Shown piece by piece: positions 56,401-64,000 of a DNA stretch of 64,000 nucleotides. The stretch lies in assembly GCA_009746045.1 (NCBI GenBank), contig RPFO01000038.1, forward strand, positions 1-64,000. The letters run 5' to 3'. The notes under the pieces were generated by a model. That model ran no database searches. It was not told where the DNA came from and was given only the letters and a program-made list of their open reading frames with translations. A program made the translations under genes and the position numbers. The number at the start of each line of letters is the position of its first letter. Within the stretch, counting starts at the first letter, position 1. Origin of the DNA: Mesostigma viride (taxonomy: Eukaryota > Streptophyta > Mesostigmatophyceae > Mesostigmatales > Mesostigmataceae).

Positions 56401-57015
56401 AATTAATTAATTAGACTCGTGCTCCCGTTGGGGAGTCACGGAGCATTAACCCCGATTAATTAATTAATTAATTAGACTCGTGCTCCCGTTGGGGAGTCAC
56501 GGAGCATTAACCCCGATGGATGGATGGATGGGTGCAAACATTCCTACCGGTCTAATCTATCTACGTTGGCTACATACTACATCTATCTAACGGCATTCTA
56601 ACTACAACATCTATCTAGGCAGCCGCAAGCTGCCCTAGGGGGAGCTATCTGGCGTGCCTCCCGCGGGATTGCACACGCGGGCGCTTCCCCACTGGGGGGG
56701 GCTCGTTGTCCTCTATGACCTGGGCCCACTTGGCCTTGTCCATCATCTTCTTCCAAATCACGGAGAGGCCTAGGCCCCCCATGTCCTCTACTAGCTGTTC
56801 TTTGAAGGTGCGGGCCTTGCGGCGTCTAACATCACTGGGCCCAGCCCACGTCAGGAGGTGCCGGCCAGGCTGGGCTGGTCGCAGTCCTGCGGGGGGGCCA
56901 CGTGAGGTGTCTACCTGGTTGGTGCGAGCTAGGTGCCCTACTAGCTAGCTGCAGGCGGCGTTGCTTAATGGTGCTGGTGATATAGGGCATGCCCTGGTAC
57001 AGGTCATTGCGGACA
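56386..57015 (-). mobile_element. 5'-truncated LINE, (TTAA)n-tail family
   Basis: On the minus strand an ORF2 C-terminus (HVRNDLYQGMPYITSTIKQRR, then ARTNQVDTS and GRHLLTW in broken frames, GLGLSVIWKKMMDKAKWAQV) is followed by a TCTATCTAAC-rich UTR, GGATGGATGG, and a stem-loop plus (TTAA)n tail that is itself duplicated (56386-56455 and 56456-56520). Related to but distinct from the LINE at 57.5 kb. Confidence 0.8.
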
Positions 57016-57310
57016 TGAGCAGCATTAACCCCGATGGAGGGATGGATGGATGGGTGCAAACAGTCCTACCGGTCTAGTCTATCTACATCGGCTACATACG
57101 ACATCTATCGAACAACATTCTAACTACAACATCTATCGAGGCAGCCGCACGCTGCCCTAGGGGGCTATCTGGCGTGCCTCCCACGAGATCAGTTGCACAC
57201 GCGGGCGCTTCCCCAATGGGGGGGGCTCGTTGTCCTCTATGACCTGGGCCCACTTGGCCTTGTCCATCATCTTCTTCCAAATCACGGAGAGGCCTAGGCC
57301 CCCCATGTCC
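57016..57310 (-). mobile_element. Second 5'-truncated LINE end of the same family
   Basis: GGATGGATGGATGGGTGCAA, TCTATC-rich UTR and the last codons (SVIWKKMMDKAKWAQVIEDN, EPPPLGKRPRVQLISW) repeat those of 56530-56800 at about 93% identity. It lacks the stem-loop tail and joins the neighbouring copy directly at AGCATTAACCCCGATGG. Confidence 0.75.
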
Positions 57311-57465
57311 CCATGAGGATTACATCCCCATCTAGTGCTTAACGGTTGGGGGATGATGCATATTTGTGTAATTATTTTTCTAATGAGATTAGCATAGTAC
57401 TCCGTGGGCATGCCTTTGCGCATGACACGCAAGTACTTACTTACTTACTTACTTAGCATAGTACT
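57311..57465 (+). mobile_element. LINE 3' tail of the (ACTT)n family
   Basis: GAGGATTACATCCCCATCTAG, then TAATGAGATTAGCATAGTACT, CCGTGGGCATGCCTTTGCGC and (ACTT)n. The intact LINE begins right after this tail. Confidence 0.78.
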
Positions 57466-57771
57466 CCGATGAATATGAATGGAGATGGAAATGTGTCCAC
57501 GGTTTACGGTGCGCCGAGCTATGGATGCCGAGAATGCTCATAACTTTTGATTCCGGGCATGAAATTTGGTCGGGTAAATTGCTACAGACTCGCTTTTTGA
57601 TGACGAACACGCTGATCTAATTTTTGGCAGCCATCGCCCAGGATTTCGAAAGTTATCGCCGGCGGCCTGCCCAGCAGATATCGCTATTTTTCTGCACGTT
57701 ATGGCGGCACCACGCACGTGAGCCGTGCGCCTGCGCCCCCTGCCATCGTCTAGGTGCTATTAAACGTAGCC

Positions 57772-58947
57772 ATGGAGGCCCCCGCATCGTCTTCAGTTCT
57801 TGCTGCCGAGTCTCTCGAGGACAAACTTGCTGCAAACAAAATCGCCACCGACATTGCCGCGGCCAAGAAAGCCGCTAACAAGCGCACCAAGACTTCGGCA
57901 GCGACTTCGGAAGCAACTCCGATAGCGGTTGAAACCTCCTTGCCGGACTCCATTTCTTCCTCATTCTACATGCCAGTCGCACGTTTGAGCCTGGACGACA
58001 TCGCTGCCTTCCTTGGCTTCAGCGACGCCGAGGTGCGACGCGTGCTGCAGCTCCGCTACGAACACAACGCCCCGATTCGCCACCCTCGCACCGGCCAGGT
58101 TATGGACGCTCCTTCGGATACCATTGATGATTTGGAGCCCAAGGATTGCCGTCTTGCATGTCTTATTTCGTGCTGCTCTGAACTTGTCGAGCTGCCGGCG
58201 ACACCCATCGCCAGGCCAGCCCCCGCGACCGACACTACCGTGCCGCTGCAGGACCTCGCACAGTCTTTTACGACCGTGCAGGGCGACATTAAGGTCCTGA
58301 AGGAGACGATGCTGGAGCTGAAGAAAGCCATGGCAGCCCCTGCCAAAACTACCACGTTTGCCGATGTCACCGGCAAGCAATTGACCACCATTGTTCAACA
58401 GGCGGCCAAGTCTGCAGCTACCGCTGCGGTCACCCAGAATGCAGTGCAGCAACGCCAACGCAATATGGTAATCAAAGGCTTCCAGAAAGGCGCGGCAGCA
58501 CAGGAGACAGCACACTCACTTGCCGAGGAGCTGCGCGGCCCAGCGTTTCTGGGGAAGCTGCAGCTCCAGAACCGTGTTGCCATTGAACGTGCCATTCGGC
58601 TGCCAGGCCCTCTGGGCCTGGTCGTCGTCACCATGGCCTCCATGCACGACAAACGCCTCGTGCTGGGAGCACGTCGTCTGCTCCAACGCGATGACTTCAG
58701 CCTCGACGAGGACTACACGACGGCTCAACTGAAGGCGAGGAGCGCGGTGTGGAACAGCACCATCGTCCAGGAGACCAAGAAGCAAGAGACCAAGGGTAAG
58801 CGCATTAAGTTGCGTCTGCTTCAGGATGGCTCCTTTGCAGCATTCTTTGATGGGCACAGGATTACAGGTGTTCCGATTAACACCCCCGGAGCGGAGTCTC
58901 GTCAGGCGTCTAGCCAGAAGGGTGCTGCCTCTGTTGGTAGACAGTAG
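57772..58947 (+). CDS. LINE ORF1 protein, 391 aa
   Basis: Intact frame starting at ATGGAGGCCCC. The N-terminal region is Ala/Lys-rich (to about 65). A segment LSLDDIAAFLGFSDAEVRRV (72-91) could be a small helical domain. A predicted coiled coil spans about 160-190 (LAQSFTTVQGDIKVLKETML). Residues 228-305 (RQRNMVIKGF, then RLPGPLGLVVVTMASMHDKR) resemble an RRM-like fold as in L1 ORF1p, followed by a basic C-terminal domain (320-370). ORF1p-type proteins bind LINE RNA and form the transposition RNP; that role is inferred. 74 bp separate it from ORF2. Confidence 0.85.
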   Translation: MEAPASSSVLAAESLEDKLAANKIATDIAAAKKAANKRTKTSAATSEATPIAVETSLPDSISSSFYMPVARLSLDDIAAFLGFSDAEVRRVLQLRYEHNAPIRHPRTGQVMDAPSDTIDDLEPKDCRLACLISCCSELVELPATPIARPAPATDTTVPLQDLAQSFTTVQGDIKVLKETMLELKKAMAAPAKTTTFADVTGKQLTTIVQQAAKSAATAAVTQNAVQQRQRNMVIKGFQKGAAAQETAHSLAEELRGPAFLGKLQLQNRVAIERAIRLPGPLGLVVVTMASMHDKRLVLGARRLLQRDDFSLDEDYTTAQLKARSAVWNSTIVQETKKQETKGKRIKLRLLQDGSFAAFFDGHRITGVPINTPGAESRQASSQKGAASVGRQ

Positions 58948-59021
58948 GTAGACAACCTTCCTCGTCGGCTCGCGGCTAACAGGCTTCGGGGACAGCCTCT
59001 AAATAGTCCCGTTCCACTACC

Positions 59022-60690
59022 ATGCATCGACCTAACAGTCGACTGAGACACATGGTGGTGCCGGTATCTCGGGCCAGAACGACAGCTCTCAGCAGCAAGA
59101 TTAGCAACACCCAACGCATGCTAGATTTCCTACGCCTCTGCGTTGCGCAAGCATCCCCGAATACCCAGAGCAGGCGGCAGGCTCGCATCCTACGCTTGCA
59201 GGACAAAATAAATGCGATGAAAAGCACTATTTCTACCGCTTCCCTTCCCCCCTCCGTTTCACCCCCACCTCCACCCCCCGCCGCATCCACCCCCATCACC
59301 CATCGTCGTCCTCCCCTGGTGGGCCAGCAGGCATCCTTGGCCCTTGCCACTTTTAACACCCGCACATTGCTAGATGACGACCATAGCTGCCGGGTAGAGG
59401 AGCTAGTCGCATTCTGCATTGAGCATCGTGTGTCTATATTAGGCGTCCAGGAACACCGCCGCACGGTGCCACTTGGCATGGTGAGCACTGATCGCTTGGC
59501 GGGTGGCTGGCGGTTTTTCTTCGCTGGCAGCGGTACGTCTGGCCAAGGTGGTGTTGGTCTTTTGTGTTCGCCGCTGGCAGTTGCTAGCCTCAGCACGCTT
59601 AAGTTTCTAACGCCACGCCTTATGGTAGCACACTTCACCTCCGTCGAGGGGCGGTCTAAACACCACCTCACGGTGGGGGTGGGCTACGCACCCCATAGTG
59701 GTCTACCTGCGTTGGAACGCCAGAAGTTCTTCGAGGACTTGCATAGCCTTGAGGGGGCCACCCCGGCCCGCCACTTTTTGGTTATGCTGCTAGACGCCAA
59801 TGCCACGCTCCCCGTGGGTACTGCTGGCAGTCGCTTTGCGCCTGCTGACACTGCTGCTAATGACAACACTCCCCTGTTTTCTGCCTTTTTGCGGGATAGC
59901 GGGATGGTTGCTGTCAACTGCCACTTCCAACGTCCCTCCCAGGACTTGGTCACTTTTCGTGGCCCTAACGGCCGTCAGGCCTGTCTGGACTACGTGGTGG
60001 TACGGCAGCCCAGGTGTACCTCGGTTCTGGACACCCGAGTGTTTGACACGCCCACGGTGTGCTCTGACCACCGGTTGGTGCGCGCGACCCTTCGGCTCCG
60101 GTTCCACGTCCCCGCGCGCCGCGCCCCAGTGGTCCGCCCTGACTGGTCTGCTCTACGTCCGGTCAAGGGAGATCCTGAGGACTGGACGGACGCCGAGCAC
60201 GAGCGGAACTGGTGCCGACGGAAGTACCTGTCGGCACTGGACGCCCGGGCGGACGTCGACGAGCTGGACAAGGGTGCCCCCAACGCAGCCATTTTTGCGG
60301 GCTTTGCGGCCCGTGCCCCGTTGCTGGCGGCCCGGCACCTGCCGGTCATGCCCCGCCGCCGCCCCGGCCCGCTCTACCGCCAGGACCCCAAGGTCTTGGC
60401 CGCCCGGCACCGCCTCAAGCGTAACCGGGACCCGCTGCAGAAACCATTGCTCAAGGCCGCCCTTGTGGAGGCCTACGAGCATGCTCAGGACGCGGAGGCG
60501 GCCCAGTGCATCGCGGATGCCAAGGCCTGCCAGGCTCGCAACCAGGGCAAGGACATGTGGTACCACCTCGACCGGCTCGGCGGCCGGCGGCAGCGCACCC
60601 CGGTGGAGCACACGGGGGACGGCACGGCGCCGGTAAGCCTTGACCGCTGGTTGGCCCACAATGTTTCCTTGACCGGTGGGGCTCGCGCCC
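59022..60690 (+). CDS. LINE ORF2, 5' part: AP endonuclease domain and linker
   Basis: Residues about 105-365 form an endonuclease/exonuclease/phosphatase domain: LATFNTRTL (Asn112), GVQEHRR (catalytic Glu144), FLVMLLDANATL, LDYVVVRQPR and CSDHRLVRATLRL (catalytic Asp-His). This nicks target DNA to prime reverse transcription. A linker of about 190 residues follows (ARHLPVMPRRRPGPLYRQD, KDMWYHLDRLGGRRQR). The frame then shifts in a run of nine C at 60688-60696. A Pro-rich stretch with PPPPPPAAS lies at 81-89. First ATG chosen; the N-terminus up to 100 is low complexity. Confidence 0.9.
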
Positions 60691-62491
60691 CCCCCCGCCG
60701 CTTCACCCCGAGACGGCCGCCCGCCTCGGGGTCGCCGGACCCCCGCCGCCGCCAGCGCCCCCCTCCTCGGCCGCGGACTACCAAGTCCCCGCCTTGAAGG
60801 AGGGCTGCCTTGCCACCAACGACGTCGTCCACCCCTTCACTTTGGAGGAATTGGACGGCGCCCTTGCTCGCCTGCGGTACGATGCGGCGGTCGGGGCCGA
60901 CCACCTTTCTGCTGAGCTGCTGAAGACCCCTGATCTGGCGGTTAGGGATCTTCTGCTGGCGTTCTGCAACCGTGTCCTGCTCTCTGACGAGCCTCCGCCT
61001 GCTGAGTGGCAGACGGCCATCCGCGTCATGCTGTACAAGAAGGGCTCTGCTGCTGACCCCGGTAACTACCGGGGTGTCTGCCTCCAGAGCGCCGCGCTGA
61101 AGGTCTTCATGCGCATGATGCTGCACAGGCTCCGCGCCGCGCTGGACCCACACCTGGGTGAGTCTCAGATGGGTTTCCGTAGTGGTCGTAACACTGTCAT
61201 GGCTGTGTTTGTCGCGCGCCGGTTGATGGAGGAGGTGCGTCGCCTTCCCCCTGACAGTTTGCCGCTGGTCCTCATTTTTGTTGACTATATCAAGGCCTTT
61301 GACACGGTCCTCTGGGAGGCTCTTTGGGCCATCCTAGCTCTGGACCGCGTGCCACCAGCGTTTATTGCTGCCATTCGCCGACTGTATGAGGGCTCACAGG
61401 CAGTAGTGCGGACTGCGGAAGGCACCACCCCACCATTCCCCCTTCACCACGGGGTGTGGCAAGGTTGTGTCCTGTCTCCATACCTGTTCATTATTGTCGT
61501 GGACCACGTCATGCGCCAGGCACGTGCGCGCTTTACTGCTCTTAAGGGGTTCGAGCCAGGCTTGGACATCCTTAACGAGCGTGGGCACGGCGGGGTTAGC
61601 ACGGGTTACCGCCTGGCTGACCTGATTTACGCGGACGACACCACCCTCATCGCGCGCCCCGAGCACATTCAGACCTGGCTGGACTGTCTGGGCCTGGAGG
61701 CGAGGGCGGTGGGGTTGGAGATTAGTGTCAAAACTGAGGCGATGGTGATTGGGGCCTCCAGTCGCCCACCGCTGCCGCGCCTGCTAGACGGGACGGAGGT
61801 CCCACTCCGCGACCGCTTCAAGCTGTTGGGGAGTTGGCTTCCGGACACTGCCGACGATGTGGACACCCGCATCGGCCTTTCCTGGGCCAAGCTCCGTTCG
61901 CTCAACACCTACTGGCGCTCCAAGGGCCTGGACGAGCACCGCAAGCGCATGCTCTTCAAGGTCCTCGTCCTCACGGTGCTCACGTATGGCGCCGAGGCAT
62001 GGACACTCACGGCAACACTGGCAGCCAAGCTAGACGGCACGGTAACCCGGATGCTCCGACAGGTCCTGAATGTCGGGTTTTCTCAGCGTAGGTCCTTAGA
62101 GTCTTTGTATCACGGTATGCCGCGTATTTCGGACGAGATTAGACAGCGTAGGATAGCATTTGTAGGACATCTTGCTCGCACCAGCCAGGTCGACACCGCC
62201 CTTGGTCTGGCCGGTCCCCAGCGGCTCGGCCAACCGGGGCGGCACATTTTGACCTGGCCTGGCCCCAAGAACATTCCTAAAAAGGTAGGGAAACATGCCA
62301 TGACCTATACCCAGATGTTGCTGGACGACCTAGTGGTCCCAGCCCAGTTTGAGTACCGCATCCACTCTCTCTCCCGTCTTTGGACTGCCATGCAGGACAA
62401 GGAGCGGTGGAAGAAGATTGTCAAGGCACACACGCCCGACCCTGTGGGCAAGCCACCTCCCCCCAAGCGGAGGAGGCGTTTTGATGAGTAG
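60691..62491 (+). CDS. LINE ORF2, 3' part: reverse transcriptase and C-terminal domain
   Basis: Continues in the -1 frame (ETAARLGVAGPPPPPAPPSS, then FTLEELDGALARLRYDAAVG). Reverse transcriptase motifs follow in order: MLYKKGSAADPGNYRGVCL, ESQMGFRSGRNTV, IFVDYIKAFDTV (catalytic Asp), GVWQGCVLSPYLF and YADD (61628-61639). The C-terminal region has VLTVLTYGAEAWTLTATLAA, RISDEIRQRRIAFVGHLART and a final PPPPKRRRRFDE. A Trp replaces the common Arg of the G.RQG motif. One base lost in the C run would explain the shift; programmed frameshifting or a sequencing error are alternatives. Confidence 0.92.
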
Positions 62492-62573
62492 TGTAGTTAG
62501 GCTTTTCTAGATAGAGTTAGGATAGTTCGATCACGCGGCTTCCTCCACCCCATCCATCATGAAATATGTGCTA

Positions 62574-62596
62574 CATGACCTCCCCACGGAGGCATG
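62574..62596 (+). other. 3' stem-loop of the LINE RNA
   Basis: Outer stem CATG/CATG, a bulged A, inner stem CCTCC/GGAGG and loop CCAC, 80 nt after the ORF2 stop and just before the TTATAATTTAATTT tail. Homologous positions at 21261-21283, 31183-31159 (minus) and 35398-35422 have different but complementary stem bases. Probably the site recognised by the element's reverse transcriptase. Confidence 0.65.
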
Positions 62597-62622
62597 TTAT
62601 AATTTAATTTAATTTAATTTAA

Positions 62623-62690
62623 TAGTACTCCGTGGCATGCCTTTGCGCATGACACGCAAGTACTTACTTACTTTCTTACTTAGCTGCTGG
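62623..62690 (+). mobile_element. (ACTT)n-family LINE 3' terminus
   Basis: TAGTACTCCGTGGCATGCC, TTTGCGCATGACACGCAAG and TACTTACTTACTTTCTTACTT follow the previous LINE's tail directly, so the intact LINE inserted within, or was joined to, another family's tail. Confidence 0.7.
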
Positions 62691-62820
62691 AATACATAAT
62701 AGTGGTGCAGGTGCACTTTGTGCCTCCAGATCGAGCAGGTGTACTTTATACCTTACCCTTGCAGGAAGTAGCCCAGAATGTATTAAAAGCCATATATCTT
62801 AAAAATATGATTACTTACAT
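62691..62820 (+). mobile_element. LINE 3' UTR fragment
   Basis: GTGCAGGTGCACTTTGTGCC and CCTTGCAGGAAGTAGCCC, AATGTATTAA match 35285-35375. No stem-loop or coding sequence remains. Confidence 0.6.
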
Positions 62821-63660
62821 TAATTAATTAATTAATAGACACGTGACTGCGTCACGTGAGCATAAGTCCTCAGTGGGAGGGGAACATGGGATGGAATGGA
62901 TGGTATAAGCTATCTAGGTCCTAGTTACAGGGGTGTGGGCACCGCGGCCCGAATCGCTATGAATGCCATACTTGGTCACACGCGGAGCCCCCACAGGCTT
63001 GGGGGTGGTCTCCTTCATCACTACTTGCCATCTATCCTTGCGCACCATCTGCCTCCATATTACAGACAAACCAGGAGGCTGCCCGGGGGTGAGCCCGTCA
63101 CGTCTAGTGTAGCACATGTCCATGCCGAGTCTATCACGAAAAGTCCACGGGTGGCGGCCCTGCCGCGCGCGGCCGGGGGCACGCCAGGTGAGGACATATC
63201 GCCCAGGCTGGGCGGGCTTGGTGCCAGCTAGTCTATCTGATGTATCTACCTGATCTGTGCGGGCCAGGTGCCCGGCTAGGCCCAGGCGCCTGTGCCTAAT
63301 AATGTGGGAAACATAGGGCAAATCAGCGTACAAATCCTCATTACTAATGTGCAAACCAAAGGGGATGTTAAGGGCCTTGCGCAGCATCTTGGTGACGGCG
63401 CCGTCGAGTCGTTGCTCCAGCTCCTGCATCAGTGTCCACGTCTCGGCGCCGTAGGTCAGGATCGTCAGAATGACGACCTTGAAGAGGTCACGCTTGACGA
63501 TCCGGGGTAGGGCGGGGTTGCTCCACCAGCGGCGGTGGTCATGGAGGTGCGCCCACGCCATGCCGATCCGTGTCGTCATGTCGTCCTCGCAGTCAGGAAG
63601 CCAACTGCCGAGCAGCTTGAAGCGGCCTGAAGTAGGGTAGTTGACCTCGGCATCGTCTAA
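62821..63660 (-). mobile_element. 5'-truncated LINE on the minus strand, ORF2 C-terminus
   Basis: The minus frame (to a stop at 62914) reads SGRFKLLGSWLPDCEDDMTT, LTYGAETWTLMQELEQRLDG, HIIRHRRLGLAGHLARTDQV and GRYVLTW, the post-RT region of a LINE about 40-50% identical to that at 57.5-62.6 kb, so a separate subfamily. The 3' end has a hairpin CACGTGAC/GTCACGTG (about 62839-62857) and a (TTAA)n tail at 62821-62835. The 5' end is lost near 63660. Confidence 0.88.
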
Positions 63661-63739
63661 GAGATTACTTACATGCAGAGTGAAATCACTCAAACCAAAG
63701 CAAACGCCCAGCTATAAACCTATATACAGAGCCATGTCA

Positions 63740-63895
63740 AAGCTCTATACTACGATAAGACCGATGGAAACTCCTACTGACGCCGGGAGGAACCTAATAG
63801 CCCTGCTGCACCGCAAAATCAGCCCGCGTACGCCGGAGCATGATGTCAGCCATGGCCCGAGTCAGGCGTACGCGGGAGCTATCTCTAGGTAGACC
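63740..63895 (-). pseudogene. C-terminal fragment of a retroelement-like ORF
   Basis: The minus strand reads RLTRAMADIMLRRTRADFAVQQ, like 54356-54500. It extends to about 63740 without a recognisable domain. Confidence 0.45.
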
Positions 63896-63944
63896 TGCAT
63901 GGAGGGAGATAGAGGTAACAAGAAAGGTTGATATCTAGGGAAAA

Positions 63945-63963
63945 CACACATACACACACACGC

Positions 63964-63997
<34 letters not shown>

Positions 63998-64000
63998 CAC
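63945..64000. repeat. (AC)n microsatellite at the window edge
   Basis: About 28 AC dinucleotides with a few ACGC interruptions, continuing beyond the window. Confidence 0.95.

Larger units (their letters stand above)
57466..62622 (+). mobile_element. Near-complete non-LTR retrotransposon (LINE), two ORFs, about 5.1 kb
   Basis: A 5' UTR (57466-57771), ORF1 (57772-58947), ORF2 (59022-62491, one frameshift), 3' UTR, stem-loop (62574-62596) and AATTT tail are present in order. ORF2 carries an N-terminal AP-type endonuclease, a reverse transcriptase and a conserved C-terminal region, the layout of L1-like and related LINEs that move by target-primed reverse transcription. Related fragments lie at 9.2, 21.1 and 31.1-34.6 kb. 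Intact apart from one base, it is likely the youngest LINE here. Clade assignment is not attempted. Confidence 0.93.

Noticed and set aside
59022-60797. ORF2 as two separate proteins
   Set aside because: The second frame starts within conserved linker sequence and lacks a good start; the join at the C run is the simpler explanation.

Overview
This is a nuclear window from a photosynthetic eukaryote, most likely a green alga (Chlorophyta). The evidence is two nuclear genes for plastid-targeted proteins (a thylakoid FtsH protease and an intron-rich S1-domain RNA-binding protein), spliceosomal GT-AG introns, chromodomain Ty3/gypsy and LINE retrotransposons, and very abundant mini- and microsatellites. 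Nothing prokaryotic was seen. The species cannot be named from the sequence alone.

Layout. 1-5,265 is a 40-bp minisatellite of roughly 125 units followed by (AC/ACGCAC)n. 5,266-8,198 has no recognisable gene but holds a truncated tRNA-Ser-like sequence, a GTGTAGG array and five copies of a CCAACGGCCGTTGG-type palindrome. 8,199-20,076 is the 3' part of a chromodomain Ty3/gypsy retrotransposon ending in a polypurine tract and a 584-bp 3' LTR. Its integrase is split by a 7,335-bp CACTA-type DNA transposon (8,598-15,932) loaded with two minisatellites, a LINE 5' fragment and a further TTAA-flanked element. 20,077-35,900 is a dense nest of LINE pieces and DNA elements, including three families of TTAA-flanked (piggyBac-like) insertions; three of those insertions can be checked against related, uninterrupted copies in this same window.

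36,578-53,427 holds the only two host genes, arranged head to head across about 880 bp. An intronless type-A chloroplast FtsH lies on the minus strand. On the plus strand is a gene of about 15 exons for a plastid S1-domain protein resembling Arabidopsis SDP (At1g12800). Together they suggest a plastid-biogenesis locus: thylakoid protein quality control beside plastid RNA processing. The introns of the second gene carry many simple repeats and one repeat-element insertion.

54,340-64,000 is retrotransposon again: tandem LINE 3' ends, two minus-strand LINE tails, a near-complete two-ORF LINE (57.5-62.6 kb; ORF1 intact, ORF2 broken by one frameshift in a C run), and a 5'-truncated LINE on the minus strand. 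LINE 3' ends across the window share a small stem-loop whose stem bases change in compensating pairs, the best sign of a selected RNA structure here.

All functional statements rest on reading translated sequence and known family motifs; no database search was run. Exon boundaries come from GT-AG signals and frame continuity only.
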